11,590 nt of DNA from Baffinella frigidus (GCA_026770585.1 MU647690.1:34997-46586), one strand, 5' to 3'. Positions 6,298 to 10,950 are shown, counted from the first letter of the stretch. Numbers and translations: made by a program. The notes: generated by a model from the sequence alone, not told the origin.

Positions 6298-6321
6298 ACT
6301 TTGATGCAAATCCATCAAAGT
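6298..6321. repeat. Perfect 9-bp hairpin
   Basis: ACTTTGATG (6298-6306), 6-nt loop, CATCAAAGT (6313-6321). Intronic in the model. Confidence 0.75.
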
Positions 6322-6336
6322 TTGGAGTAAAACCAA

Positions 6337-6374
6337 CCAGTCCACCCGAGTGAGGCCAGTCCACCCGAGTGAGG
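6337..6374. repeat. 19-bp exact tandem duplication
   Basis: CCAGTCCACCCGAGTGAGG at 6337-6355 is repeated at 6356-6374. Confidence 0.85.
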
Positions 6375-6480
6375 AGCCAGCATCCCAGGACCCGCGGATC
6401 CGTCGGGCTCATAACGATCTTGCTTTCACGTAGACACTGGTGGTGCCCGAAGGCGGCGCCTCGGCGAAAAGTCAACGCAC

Positions 6481-6683
6481 CTGCGCGCCGTAAGTTGTCG
6501 TGTCGTAAGTTGCCGGAATGCGCCCCTTCGCGCGAGGAGCCGTCTTGGGAGGTTGCACGTGCGACGCGTCGCCCATGAAGCCCTCTCCGACAACCTTGGA
6601 GCCATTTCCGGCGTGCACTTTCGGCGTGCCGTCTTTGTTGACTTTCGGCGAACGGCGCGCGTTCGGTATGGGAGGAGCCAGCC
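6481..6683 (-). CDS. Candidate 203-bp exon, Lys/Pro-rich linker
   Basis: Acceptor CTCTTGGTTGGCAG and donor CAG|GTGCGT bound two bases plus 67 codons. The frame begins LAPPIPNARRSPKVNKDG, continues GNGSKVVGEGFMGDASH and ends YDTTTYGAQ. Amino-acid mix and G/C-rich third positions make this one of the most convincing exons. Exit phase 0 fits exon 5452-5891. Entry phase 1 needs an upstream exon ending in phase 1, which I could not find. No domain recognised; likely a flexible basic linker. Confidence 0.6.
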
Positions 6684-6865
6684 CTGCCAACCAAGAGGGT
6701 CTCGAAGTCAACATCTAGTCGCAAAGTCAACACCGGATGCAAGGGGTGTAACCACACGGTGGACCACGGACCTTTCATCAAAAGTCAACTTACCCCCTGG
6801 CAATTATTTTGAAGGCCTTCTCTGATTGGCTCTTTGGGCCATTCCACACAGCGGGCTACGCAGGG

Positions 6866-6941
6866 ACCTTATCCGTAGGAACCCCCCCTATGCCCCTACG
6901 GATTGCCTACCATAGGTCTTGTCGCTTACGGGTTATTTGAA
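6866..6941 (-). repeat. Foldback repeat family, copy 2
   Basis: Reverse-complement relative of 4853-4936. It contains ATCCGTAGG (6871-6879) perfectly complementary to CCTACGGAT (6895-6903). The string CCTACGGATTGCCTAC is shared with the foldback at 11317-11403. Confidence 0.75.
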
Positions 6942-7038
6942 GTGCCTTCGAAGGCCGGTGTGTGGACCTGTAGATACAGGGGGCCCGAAAGATCGGCAGT
7001 CCACCGAGTGGTACCCGACGCGAGTAACCCACAAGACC

Positions 7039-7098
7039 GAGGACCCCTACTGCTTTCTCGGAGCGTCCGAGGACCCCTACTGCTTTCTCGGAGCGTCC
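7039..7098. repeat. 30-bp exact tandem duplication
   Basis: GAGGACCCCTACTGCTTTCT... occurs at 7039-7068 and 7069-7098, identical. A third start (GAGG) follows and then diverges. Confidence 0.9.
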
Positions 7099-7153
7099 GA
7101 GGCTCGAACCCCACCGGTCTACCATTCCTCATGCATTTTCAAAACCTACCGGT

Positions 7154-7332
7154 ATAGAGCGTTTGCGGTAATTGTTGTCCGTTTTCGACTTGCTGTTTTC
7201 GGGTTTTCGGATTCTCATTTCTACCAGAAGTGTCCATTTAAAATGGTTTACGACCTTGACAACCTTTTAAACAACCCAAACCCCCGACACCTGCAAGTCG
7301 AAAACGGACGACAATTACCGCAAACGCTCTAT
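7154..7332. mobile_element. Foldback/MITE-like element, 40-bp inverted arms
   Basis: Arms 7154-7193 and 7293-7332 match as inverted repeats at 39 of 40 bases (outer end ATAGAGCGTTTGCGGTAAT). The 99-bp interior contains the palindrome CCATTTAAAATGG. The outside is flanked by an imperfect ~30-bp direct repeat (TCCTCATGCATTTTCAAAAC near 7127 and TCCTCATTGAATTTTCAACC near 7337, both running to ACCGGTAT). No transposase frame. Non-autonomous element is an inference. Confidence 0.6.
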
Positions 7333-7550
7333 CAGTCCTCATTGAATTTTCAACCAACCGGTATATCAGTGCTCGTGGATTTGCCGAGACTCCCGCGACT
7401 GTTGACTGAACCAGACAGGTTGTGTATACCGCGCCGGTACCTAATCCGGAAAAGAGTTACCACAGAAGCCTGAGATTAGTCAACTGCCGTCCGTGGGACT
7501 CTCCACGGCGGGCCCGTCACCACGCCAAACTCTTGGGTAGGGTATTTCAG

Positions 7551-7610
7551 GCGCGTTCTTGGAGCCATTGACGCGTTCTTGGAGCCATTGGCGCGTTCTT
7601 GGAACCGTTT
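7551..7610. repeat. 20-bp minisatellite, GGAGCCATT core
   Basis: Units GCGCGTTCTTGGAGCCATTG at 7551, 7571 and 7591; the last is degenerate (GGAACCGTTT). Same core and same period as 1041-1139, about 6.5 kb away. Confidence 0.85.
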
Positions 7611-7665
7611 TCTTGTAAAATTGACTTTTGAATACCGTTTCCCCTAAAAAAATACTTTTGAATAC

Positions 7666-7711
7666 CCCCCCCTCCAGCCCTGCGTGGTACGGCTCATAGA
7701 CGATTGGATCG
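7666..7711 (-). CDS. Candidate 46-bp microexon after a long pyrimidine tract
   Basis: On the minus strand a long CTT/CAT-rich tract and TTACTCTCGATTCTTAAGTGCAG lead into one base plus 15 codons: DPIVYEPYHAGLEGG, then donor GTATTC. Entry phase 2, exit phase 0. The exit does not fit exon 6481-6683, so an exon is missing or the frame is different. The polypyrimidine tract is duplicated at 8818-8885. Confidence 0.4.
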
Positions 7712-7714
7712 CTG

Positions 7715-7795
7715 CACTTAAGAATCGAGAGTAATAACCAAGAAGAAGAAAAAGATGATGATGAAGAAGAAGAAGCAGAAGAAGGAGGTAGGAGT
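7715..7795 (+). repeat. Polypurine GAA/GAT tract, copy 1
   Basis: CGAGAGTAATAACCAAGAAG followed by GAA, GAT and AAG triplets up to about 7790. It shares CGAGAGTAAT...AACC/ACCAAG and the purine run with 8818-8885. Read on the minus strand it is a pyrimidine tract before an acceptor. On the plus strand an acidic frame stays open from 7700 to 8149 without an early ATG. Confidence 0.6.
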
Positions 7796-8003
7796 GTGAC
7801 CGAGGCACGGCACCGGAGCTCTACCTCTGCCTCAGTCGGGTTGACCAAACAGTCTCAAGTTGACATCCCAGGTTGGACAATTCTGAGGTCGACATCCCAA
7901 GAACAAGGACTGCCACTTAGCAGCCACTGGAGTCTTCACGGATACAGTCCATCGAAACGATTTGTACTAGAATCTTATCCATTGCCCTGGAACCTAACCG
8001 TAA

Positions 8004-8027
8004 TTTCACCTCGAATTCAAGGTGAAA
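8004..8027. repeat. 8-bp hairpin around GAATTC
   Basis: TTTCACCT (8004-8011) pairs with AGGTGAAA (8020-8027). A looser inverted pair, CCACTTAGCAGC at 7913 and GCTGCTTAGTGG at 8040, brackets it. Confidence 0.6.
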
Positions 8028-8060
8028 AGGTCCTCGGTCGCTGCTTAGTGGTGGATTTAC

Positions 8061-8106
8061 CGGAGGTAGAGGCGCGGAGGGAAATGGAAGCCTTGGCGAG
8101 ATCCGC
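8061..8106 (-). CDS. Candidate 46-bp exon, frame unresolved
   Basis: Acceptor GTGTGTGCAG and a strong donor CCG|GTAAAT enclose 46 bp open in all three frames (ADLAKASISLRASTS, GSRQGFHFPPRLYL or RISPRLPFPSAPLPP). Entry phase 1 with exit phase 2 would link 8763-8817 to 7666-7711. Low information, so only a possibility. Confidence 0.3.
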
Positions 8107-8109
8107 CTG

Positions 8110-8548
8110 CACACACGCCCCCCCCGCGCCACTGTTAACTAACCCTTGAAGAATCGCACCACCACGCCAGATTGATCGAGGGAAACCGACGCCTTATCCA
8201 CGTAACATCTAACGTGGTTGACTTATGGATTCAAGGGGTTTCCCTTGAACGATGTCAAAAGTGGATGTTTCGACCATCCTCGCGTGGCAGGTCGATAGGA
8301 CTTGGCAAGGCCGGCCTGCACGTGCGCCCCCCATACGCCTGTTGACTTATGGCACGACACCTTATGGCGCGCAGGAGCCAGGCTTTTCGCGACGCTCGGA
8401 CCCCGGGCACCAGTGTCGACGTGACAAGATGATTTCGTCCCCCGCACGTGACAAGATGATTTCGTCCCCCGCACGTGACAAGATGATTTCGTCCCCCGCA
8501 CCACAGTTAACTCACCCGGGCGAAGGGTACCAGGAACATGACTAATCT
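8110..8548. other. No confident gene; small hairpins and a minisatellite
   Basis: Contains two adjacent hairpins (CCACGT 8198-8203 with ACGTGG 8212-8217; TTCAAGGG 8230-8237 with CCCTTGAA 8242-8249), the 12-mer GTTGACTTATGG twice (8217, 8341), and the 27-bp repeat below. Confidence 0.5.
8421..8501. repeat. 27-bp exact tandem triplication
   Basis: GTGACAAGATGATTTCGTCC plus CCCGCAC, three identical copies at 8421, 8448 and 8475 with no spacers. Nine codons long, so frames persist on both strands. Not a CRISPR array, because there are no spacers. Confidence 0.95.
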
Positions 8549-8688
8549 CACAAGGAAACGGTTTTAATTTAAGACGTTCTGGTAAGGAAATTTACTACAC
8601 ACAAAAAGTTTTACTAGTAATTTTAAAGCACCCGTGTAGTAATTTTCATTAAATCCGATGGTTTTAAATTAACACCGTTTTCCTATGA
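8549..8688. mobile_element. AT-rich foldback, MITE-like
   Basis: The only strongly AT-rich stretch in the window. It is a nested imperfect palindrome: AAGGAAACGG near 8553 pairs with CCGTTTTCCT near 8675, GAAATTTACTACAC (8587-8600) with GTGTAGTAATTTTC (8634-8647), centre TTACTAGTAA at 8611-8620. AATCT stands at both outer edges (8544-8548, 8689-8693) as a possible 5-bp target duplication. Confidence 0.5.
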
Positions 8689-8762
8689 AATCTGCGCAGG
8701 CGTTGTTCGCAACGGGGAAATTTGACAAGAGTCTCTCGCCTCTCTGCATCCAGGTTAGCCAC

Positions 8763-8817
8763 CCGACGTCTCGTCTTGAGGCCAATACACGTTTGCAGGA
8801 GATGACTCATCTCCAGG
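8763..8817 (-). CDS. Possible 55-bp exon, frame unresolved
   Basis: It follows a polypyrimidine tract and GATTACTCTCGAG on the minus strand and ends at donor CGG|GTGGCT. Two frames look reasonable: PGDESSPANVYWPQDETS (phase 0 in) and LEMSHLLQTCIGLKTRR (phase 2 in). Weak acceptor. Speculative. Confidence 0.25.
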
Positions 8818-8885
8818 CTCGAGAGTAATCAACACCAAGTGAAGAAGGAGGAGGACAAGGAGAAGAAGAAGCACGTTATGAGGCT
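8818..8885 (+). repeat. Polypurine tract, copy 2
   Basis: CGAGAGTAATCAACACCAAG followed by a GAAGGAGGAGGACAAGG-type run. Related to 7715-7795. In RNA sense (minus) it is a pyrimidine tract. The hydrophobic Leu-rich minus frame is a by-product of the repeat. Confidence 0.6.
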
Positions 8886-8992
8886 CAGGGTGTGATGTGA
8901 GGGTTGAGGCTGCGGCACACCTCTGACTGTGACGATGTTTGCATTGTTGGGAGTGAGAAGCAGCAAGAACGGTTTCGAGAGGGGCTCGTAAC

Positions 8993-9047
8993 CTGCAGGA
9001 GCGGTCGCGGGAGCGCCGGCTTGGCATCACCCTGCACCCACCGCGCC
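8993..9047 (-). CDS. Candidate 55-bp exon, duplicate of 9092-9137
   Basis: Acceptor CCCTAGACCCTAGCAG, which is telomere-like sequence up to the AG, and donor CAG|GTTACG. One base plus 18 codons gives ARWVQGDAKPALPRPLLQ with G/C-rich third positions. The GATGCCAAGC core is shared with exon 9092-9137, in the same frame (DAK). Phase does not fit all neighbours, so the frame is provisional. Confidence 0.35.
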
Positions 9048-9050
9048 CTG

Positions 9051-9068
9051 CTAGGGTCTAGGGTTTAA
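9051..9068. repeat. Short TCTAGGG/TTTAGGG run
   Basis: CTAGGGTCTAGGGTTTAAG between two candidate exons. If both exons are real, the intron is only about 44 bp and largely telomere-like. Confidence 0.6.
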
Positions 9069-9091
9069 GTCTGTGGCCAATTTCTCCTAAC

Positions 9092-9137
9092 GCGTTGTTC
9101 GGGGCTGCCCGGGGAGAGCTTGGCATCGTCCTGCGCC
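9092..9137 (-). CDS. Candidate 46-bp exon
   Basis: Acceptor CTGAACCCGCAG, at the end of a telomere-like array, then one base plus 15 codons (AQDDAKLSPGSPEQR), then donor GTTAGG. G/C-rich third positions. Entry phase 2 conflicts with the phase-0 exit of exon 9218-9317, so one boundary is wrong or an exon is missing. Confidence 0.35.
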
Positions 9138-9217
9138 CTGCGGGTTCAGGGTTCAGGGTTTATGATTTATGGTTTATGGTTCAGGGTTATAGGTTTAGGG
9201 TTGTGGGTTGAGGGCAC
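9138..9217 (-). repeat. Intron of telomere-like repeats
   Basis: Plus-strand TTCAGGG, TTTATGA, TTTATGG, TTTAGGG and TTGAGGG units fill about 9143-9213, between donor GTGCCC and acceptor CCCGCAG on the minus strand. Confidence 0.5.
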
Positions 9218-9317
9218 GGGGAGAGGCAGCAAAGCGGCGATTGTGGTGTGGTAGACTTTGGTCGGTCCAACGGCTTCGAATGCATTCCCCCATCTCCAGA
9301 GGCGCGCCGCCAGGGTA
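9218..9317 (-). CDS. Candidate 100-bp exon, helical
   Basis: Acceptor GCGAACAAG then one base and 33 codons: TLAARLWRWGNAFEAVGP, TKVYHTTIAALLPLP, then a weak donor CCC|GTGCCC (an alternative is AAA|GTCTAC). The single base completes AG|T with exon 9474-9652, so the phases agree. Protein-like composition, mostly G/C third positions. Family not recognised. It is bracketed by two telomere-like arrays. Confidence 0.45.
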
Positions 9318-9473
9318 CTTGTTCGCACGCCGTTTCGGGTTTCGGGTTTCGGGTTTCGGGCTCAGGGCTCAGGGTTCAGGGTTCCGGGTTTCGGGTTTCG
9401 GGTTTCGGGTTTCGGGTTTCGGGTTTCGGGTTTCGGGTTTCGGGTTTCGGGTTTCGGGTTTAGGGGTTGGGAC
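9318..9473 (-). repeat. Intron dominated by (TTTCGGG)n
   Basis: On the plus strand 9331-9466 is mainly GGGTTTC heptamers with a few TCAGGG and one terminal TTTAGGG. On the minus strand the donor reads CAG|GTCCCAACCCCTAAACCC, so the array begins inside the donor region. Plus-strand Gly-Phe-Arg-Val-Ser frames are artefacts. Confidence 0.65.
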
Positions 9474-9652
9474 CTGGGGCGGTTGGGGACGGCGGTTCTC
9501 AGGCGGGGGGCGGAATCGCGGAACAGCGCCTGGGCTTCCCCCCCCCCATCCCCGGCACCCTCGGCACCGGCGTCGGGACCCGCGACGAGGAGGAGGGCAG
9601 CTCCTCGGTGGTGGTGCTGCAGGGCCTCGATCGGCACTCTCGCGGAGAGCGC
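9474..9652 (-). CDS. Candidate 179-bp exon, Ala/Gly-rich
   Basis: Acceptor CCCTCGACCAG, 59 codons plus two bases, donor CAG|GTCCCA. It begins ALSARVPIEALQHHHRGAA, continues LLLVAGPDAGAEGAG and ends FRDSAPRLRTAVPNRP. Nearly every third base is G or C. Exit phase 2 fits exon 9218-9317. The antisense plus frame (GTRDEEEGSSSVVVLQG) is also open with high GC3, so strand is inferred from the consistent minus-strand neighbours. No domain recognised. Confidence 0.5.
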
Positions 9653-9980
9653 CTGGTCGAGGGTTGCGGGTCAGGCTAGGCAGGCGGCAGATACCTGTGG
9701 CGTGTGCCCCCCCGTGTGCAGGCAGGCGTATCCCCCCGTGTGCAGGCAGGCGTGAGCCCCAGAGTCTGCCGACGCGTGCCCGAGCAGCTACTCCCGGGCA
9801 AGCGCTCTATTCTCTCGTTCGCGCAAAGCAGAGAGGGTCGTGTCCGCGCCCGGACACTCTGGACACTCTGAGTCATACCGGGCGCGCACGTCACCACTTG
9901 GCGCACGGATCGTGGGTCGGTACCAACTGTGTTTCAACACGGTGTGCACTAGCTCTGCCCGCGTGGGAGCATCAACCCAC
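9653..9980. other. No confident exon; 24-bp tandem repeat inside
   Basis: Holds the exact-core 24-bp duplication at 9708-9755 (CCCCCCGTGTGCAGGCAGGC) and GGACACTCT twice (9852-9869). A minus frame near 9780-9905 (SVRARTRPSLLCANERIE) may be coding but has no clear boundaries. Confidence 0.4.
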
Positions 9981-10035
9981 CTGTGCCGTTCGCGGATGCA
10001 CGTGAGTTTGATTCACGTTTTGCCCCGCGAAGGTG
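9981..10035 (-). CDS. Candidate 55-bp exon
   Basis: Acceptor GTGATTTGCCAG and donor CAG|GTGGGT. With entry phase 2 it reads TFAGQNVNQTHVHPRTAQ and exits in phase 0, fitting exon 9474-9652. The entry does not fit the phase-1 exit of 10172-10257. In phase 0 it would read HLRGAKRESNSRASANGT. Frame uncertain. Confidence 0.35.
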
Positions 10036-10110
10036 CTGGCAAATCACACCGTGGGTTTGGGAGGGGTATCAAACTATAGGAACCCTCGAAAAACCAAAAC
10101 CATGTGAATC

Positions 10111-10160
10111 GTGTTTGATCTGATTTGATCTGATTTGATCTGATTTGATCGGGTTTGATC
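10111..10160. repeat. 10-bp tandem array, TGATTTGATC
   Basis: Five decamers, three perfect (10121-10150) and two variants (GTGTTTGATC, GGGTTTGATC). It lies just past the donor of exon 10172-10257 in RNA sense. The 10-bp period equals one helical turn. Confidence 0.9.
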
Positions 10161-10171
10161 GGGTTACGGAC

Positions 10172-10257
10172 GCGCCTGGTAGATGGCGAAGAGCTGGATG
10201 AGGAGGAGCGAATCGTCCCAGTCTGGATACGTCACAAACTGCGCCGCCCCGAACAGC
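10172..10257 (-). CDS. Candidate exon: C-terminal part of a calponin-homology (CH) domain
   Basis: One base, 28 codons and one base between acceptor GGAACCAG and donor C|GTCCGT. The peptide is LFGAAQFVTYPDWDD then SLLLIQLFAIYQA. Joined in phase to exon 10620-10675 it gives ...AAGVP-R-LFGAAQFV, closely resembling the end of CH domains: a (D/G)-(I/V)-P before L-(F/L)-x-A, then a V, then PD(W), then a hydrophobic helix ending near Tyr. PDW in this place is seen in smoothelin- and cytospin-type CH domains. CH domains commonly bind actin or act in cytoskeletal scaffolds. GC-rich third positions. The antisense plus frame is open too but poorer. Confidence 0.6.
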
Positions 10258-10263
10258 CTGGTT

Positions 10264-10400
10264 CCAGTATCTCGTTTTGTTTGGGGTTGGTTTTGTTTTG
10301 TTTGGTTCTGCTTGAATCTTTGTTTTGTTTTGTTTTGTTCTGTTCTGTTTGTTTGGCTCGTTTTGTTTTGTTTTGTTTTGGTATGTTCACATGTTTGTTT
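10264..10400 (+). repeat. (TTTTG)n microsatellite
   Basis: Runs of TTTTG with TTCTG variants, ending ATGTTTGTTTGCAG. That end would be a good plus-strand acceptor, and a plus frame (NWLDQHSTPSTPQNRLASN) is open after it, but neighbouring evidence favours the minus strand. Confidence 0.8.
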
Positions 10401-10542
10401 GCAGAACTGGCTAGATCAGCATAGTACACCCTCTACTCCTCAGAACCGACTCGCTTCCAACGGACTCCTTTCTAGGCGGGGGAGTAGTGAAGAAGAAAAA
10501 CTGACCATATTCCGGACGTGACACCGGACACGACCCACAAAA

Positions 10543-10630
10543 AAGGGAGGCACCTGGGACCAATAAGGGAGGCACCTGGTACAAACACGGGCGACACCTG
10601 GTACAAATAAGGGAGGCACCTGGGAACGCC
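10543..10630 (-). repeat. 22-bp minisatellite carrying the 5' splice site of exon 10620-10675
   Basis: Four units start at 10543, 10565, 10587 and 10609 (AAGGGAGGCACCTGG...). On the minus strand three read CCAG|GTGCCTCCC and one CCAG|GTGTCGCCC, so the donor of the exon is followed by three further donor-like copies at 22-bp steps. Confidence 0.75.
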
Positions 10631-10675
10631 CGCCGCGTCCAGAGCGCCAAAAACCTCCTCGACGTTCCTCATAAC
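10620..10675 (-). CDS. Candidate exon: CH-domain helix
   Basis: 56 bp, 18 codons plus two bases, between acceptor CGAAGAATCAG and donor CCCAG|GTGCCT: VMRNVEEVFGALDAAGVP. Entry phase 0, exit phase 2 into exon 10172-10257. The N-x-x-x-x-F-x-x-(A/L)-x-x-x-G-(I/V)-P arrangement is the one in the second half of CH domains just before the L(F/L)xA segment. The first half of such a domain, with its conserved Trp, was not found to the right within the window. Confidence 0.6.
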
Positions 10676-10880
10676 CTGATTCTTCGTTTTGGGTTTCGGG
10701 GTGCGGGTTCCGGGTTCCGGGTTTCGGGTTTCCGGTTTCGGGTCTCGGGTCTCGGGTTTCGGGTTTCGGGTTTCGGGTTTCGGGTTTCGGGTTTCGGGTT
10801 TCGGGTTTCGGGTTTCAGGTTTCGGGTTTCGGGATGCGGATTTCGGGGTTCGGGTTTCGGGTTTCGGGTTTAGGGGTGAC
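10676..10880 (-). repeat. Intron dominated by (TTTCGGG)n
   Basis: Plus-strand 10687-10876 is mostly GGGTTTC with TTCCGGG and TCTCGGG variants and a terminal TTTAGGGG. On the minus strand it starts GTCACCCCTAAACCC, array from the donor on, and ends CCCAAAACGAAGAATCAG. Confidence 0.6.
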
Positions 10881-10950
10881 CTGATCGATTCGGCGGGGCT
10901 CCCCACAGACTCCCCCCAGCCAGGTTCCGCCTCGCCCCCCCTCGCCCCCT
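10881..10950 (-). CDS. Candidate 70-bp exon, Gly-rich, frame provisional
   Basis: Acceptor GGTTGCATCTCAG and donor CAG|GTCACC. With entry phase 2 it reads GGEGGRGGTWLGGVCGEP then RRIDQ, exiting in phase 0 into exon 10620-10675, giving EPRRIDQ-VMRNVEEVF, as expected just upstream of that CH helix. An alternative frame (GARGGEAEPGWGESVGSP) has slightly better third positions but the wrong exit phase. Confidence 0.4.

Larger units (their letters stand above)
5892..6480 (-). other. Inferred intron with hairpins and a possible small exon
   Basis: Bounded by donor CAG|GTGCGT (6480) and acceptor GCGCAG (5892). Contains the hairpins 6000-6023 and 6298-6321, a CGCCAATTTGGCG palindrome at 6243-6255, and a 19-bp tandem repeat. 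A minus frame near 5992-6280 (e.g. RQSFLGSWPDSISAH) and a possible exon IVMSPTDPRVLGCWLL near 6365-6420 look protein-like but lack good acceptors. Confidence 0.35.
6684..7665. other. Large stretch without confident exon
   Basis: Almost 1 kb holding foldback copy 2, a 30-bp tandem duplication, a 40-bp inverted repeat and a 20-bp minisatellite. A plus-strand 184-codon frame (6919-7473) runs through all of these and is judged accidental. At least one minus-strand exon changing phase 0 to phase 1 is expected here if the gene is continuous. Confidence 0.5.

Noticed and set aside
4853-6941. A 2.1-kb DNA transposon bounded by the inverted copies
   Set aside because: No transposase frame inside; the interval contains exons in phase with the outside gene; a third related foldback lies elsewhere. 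Two separate insertions fit better.
7085-7125. tRNA T-arm-like GGTTCGAGCC on the minus strand
   Set aside because: The arms next to it do not pair and no acceptor or anticodon stem can be drawn.
6919-7473. 184-codon plus-strand gene
   Set aside because: It spans a 30-bp duplication and both arms of an inverted repeat; no similarity recognised and no splice or promoter context.
7700-8149. Plus-strand acidic coding frame
   Set aside because: Open but starts in a GAA/GAT microsatellite, lacks an early ATG, and opposes the minus-strand candidate exons.
8421-8501. CRISPR-like direct repeats
   Set aside because: Units are contiguous with no spacers, and the locus is eukaryotic in character.
9208-10005. 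Long plus-strand frame with Gly-Phe-Arg-Val-Ser repeats
   Set aside because: The repeat part is a translation of the TTTCGGG array; the rest is antisense to better minus-strand exons. Array periodicity of 7 keeps several frames open.
10403-10521. Plus-strand exon after TTTGTTTGCAG
   Set aside because: The acceptor is attractive, but no upstream plus-strand exon is convincing and the CH-domain reading is on the minus strand. Kept only as a note.
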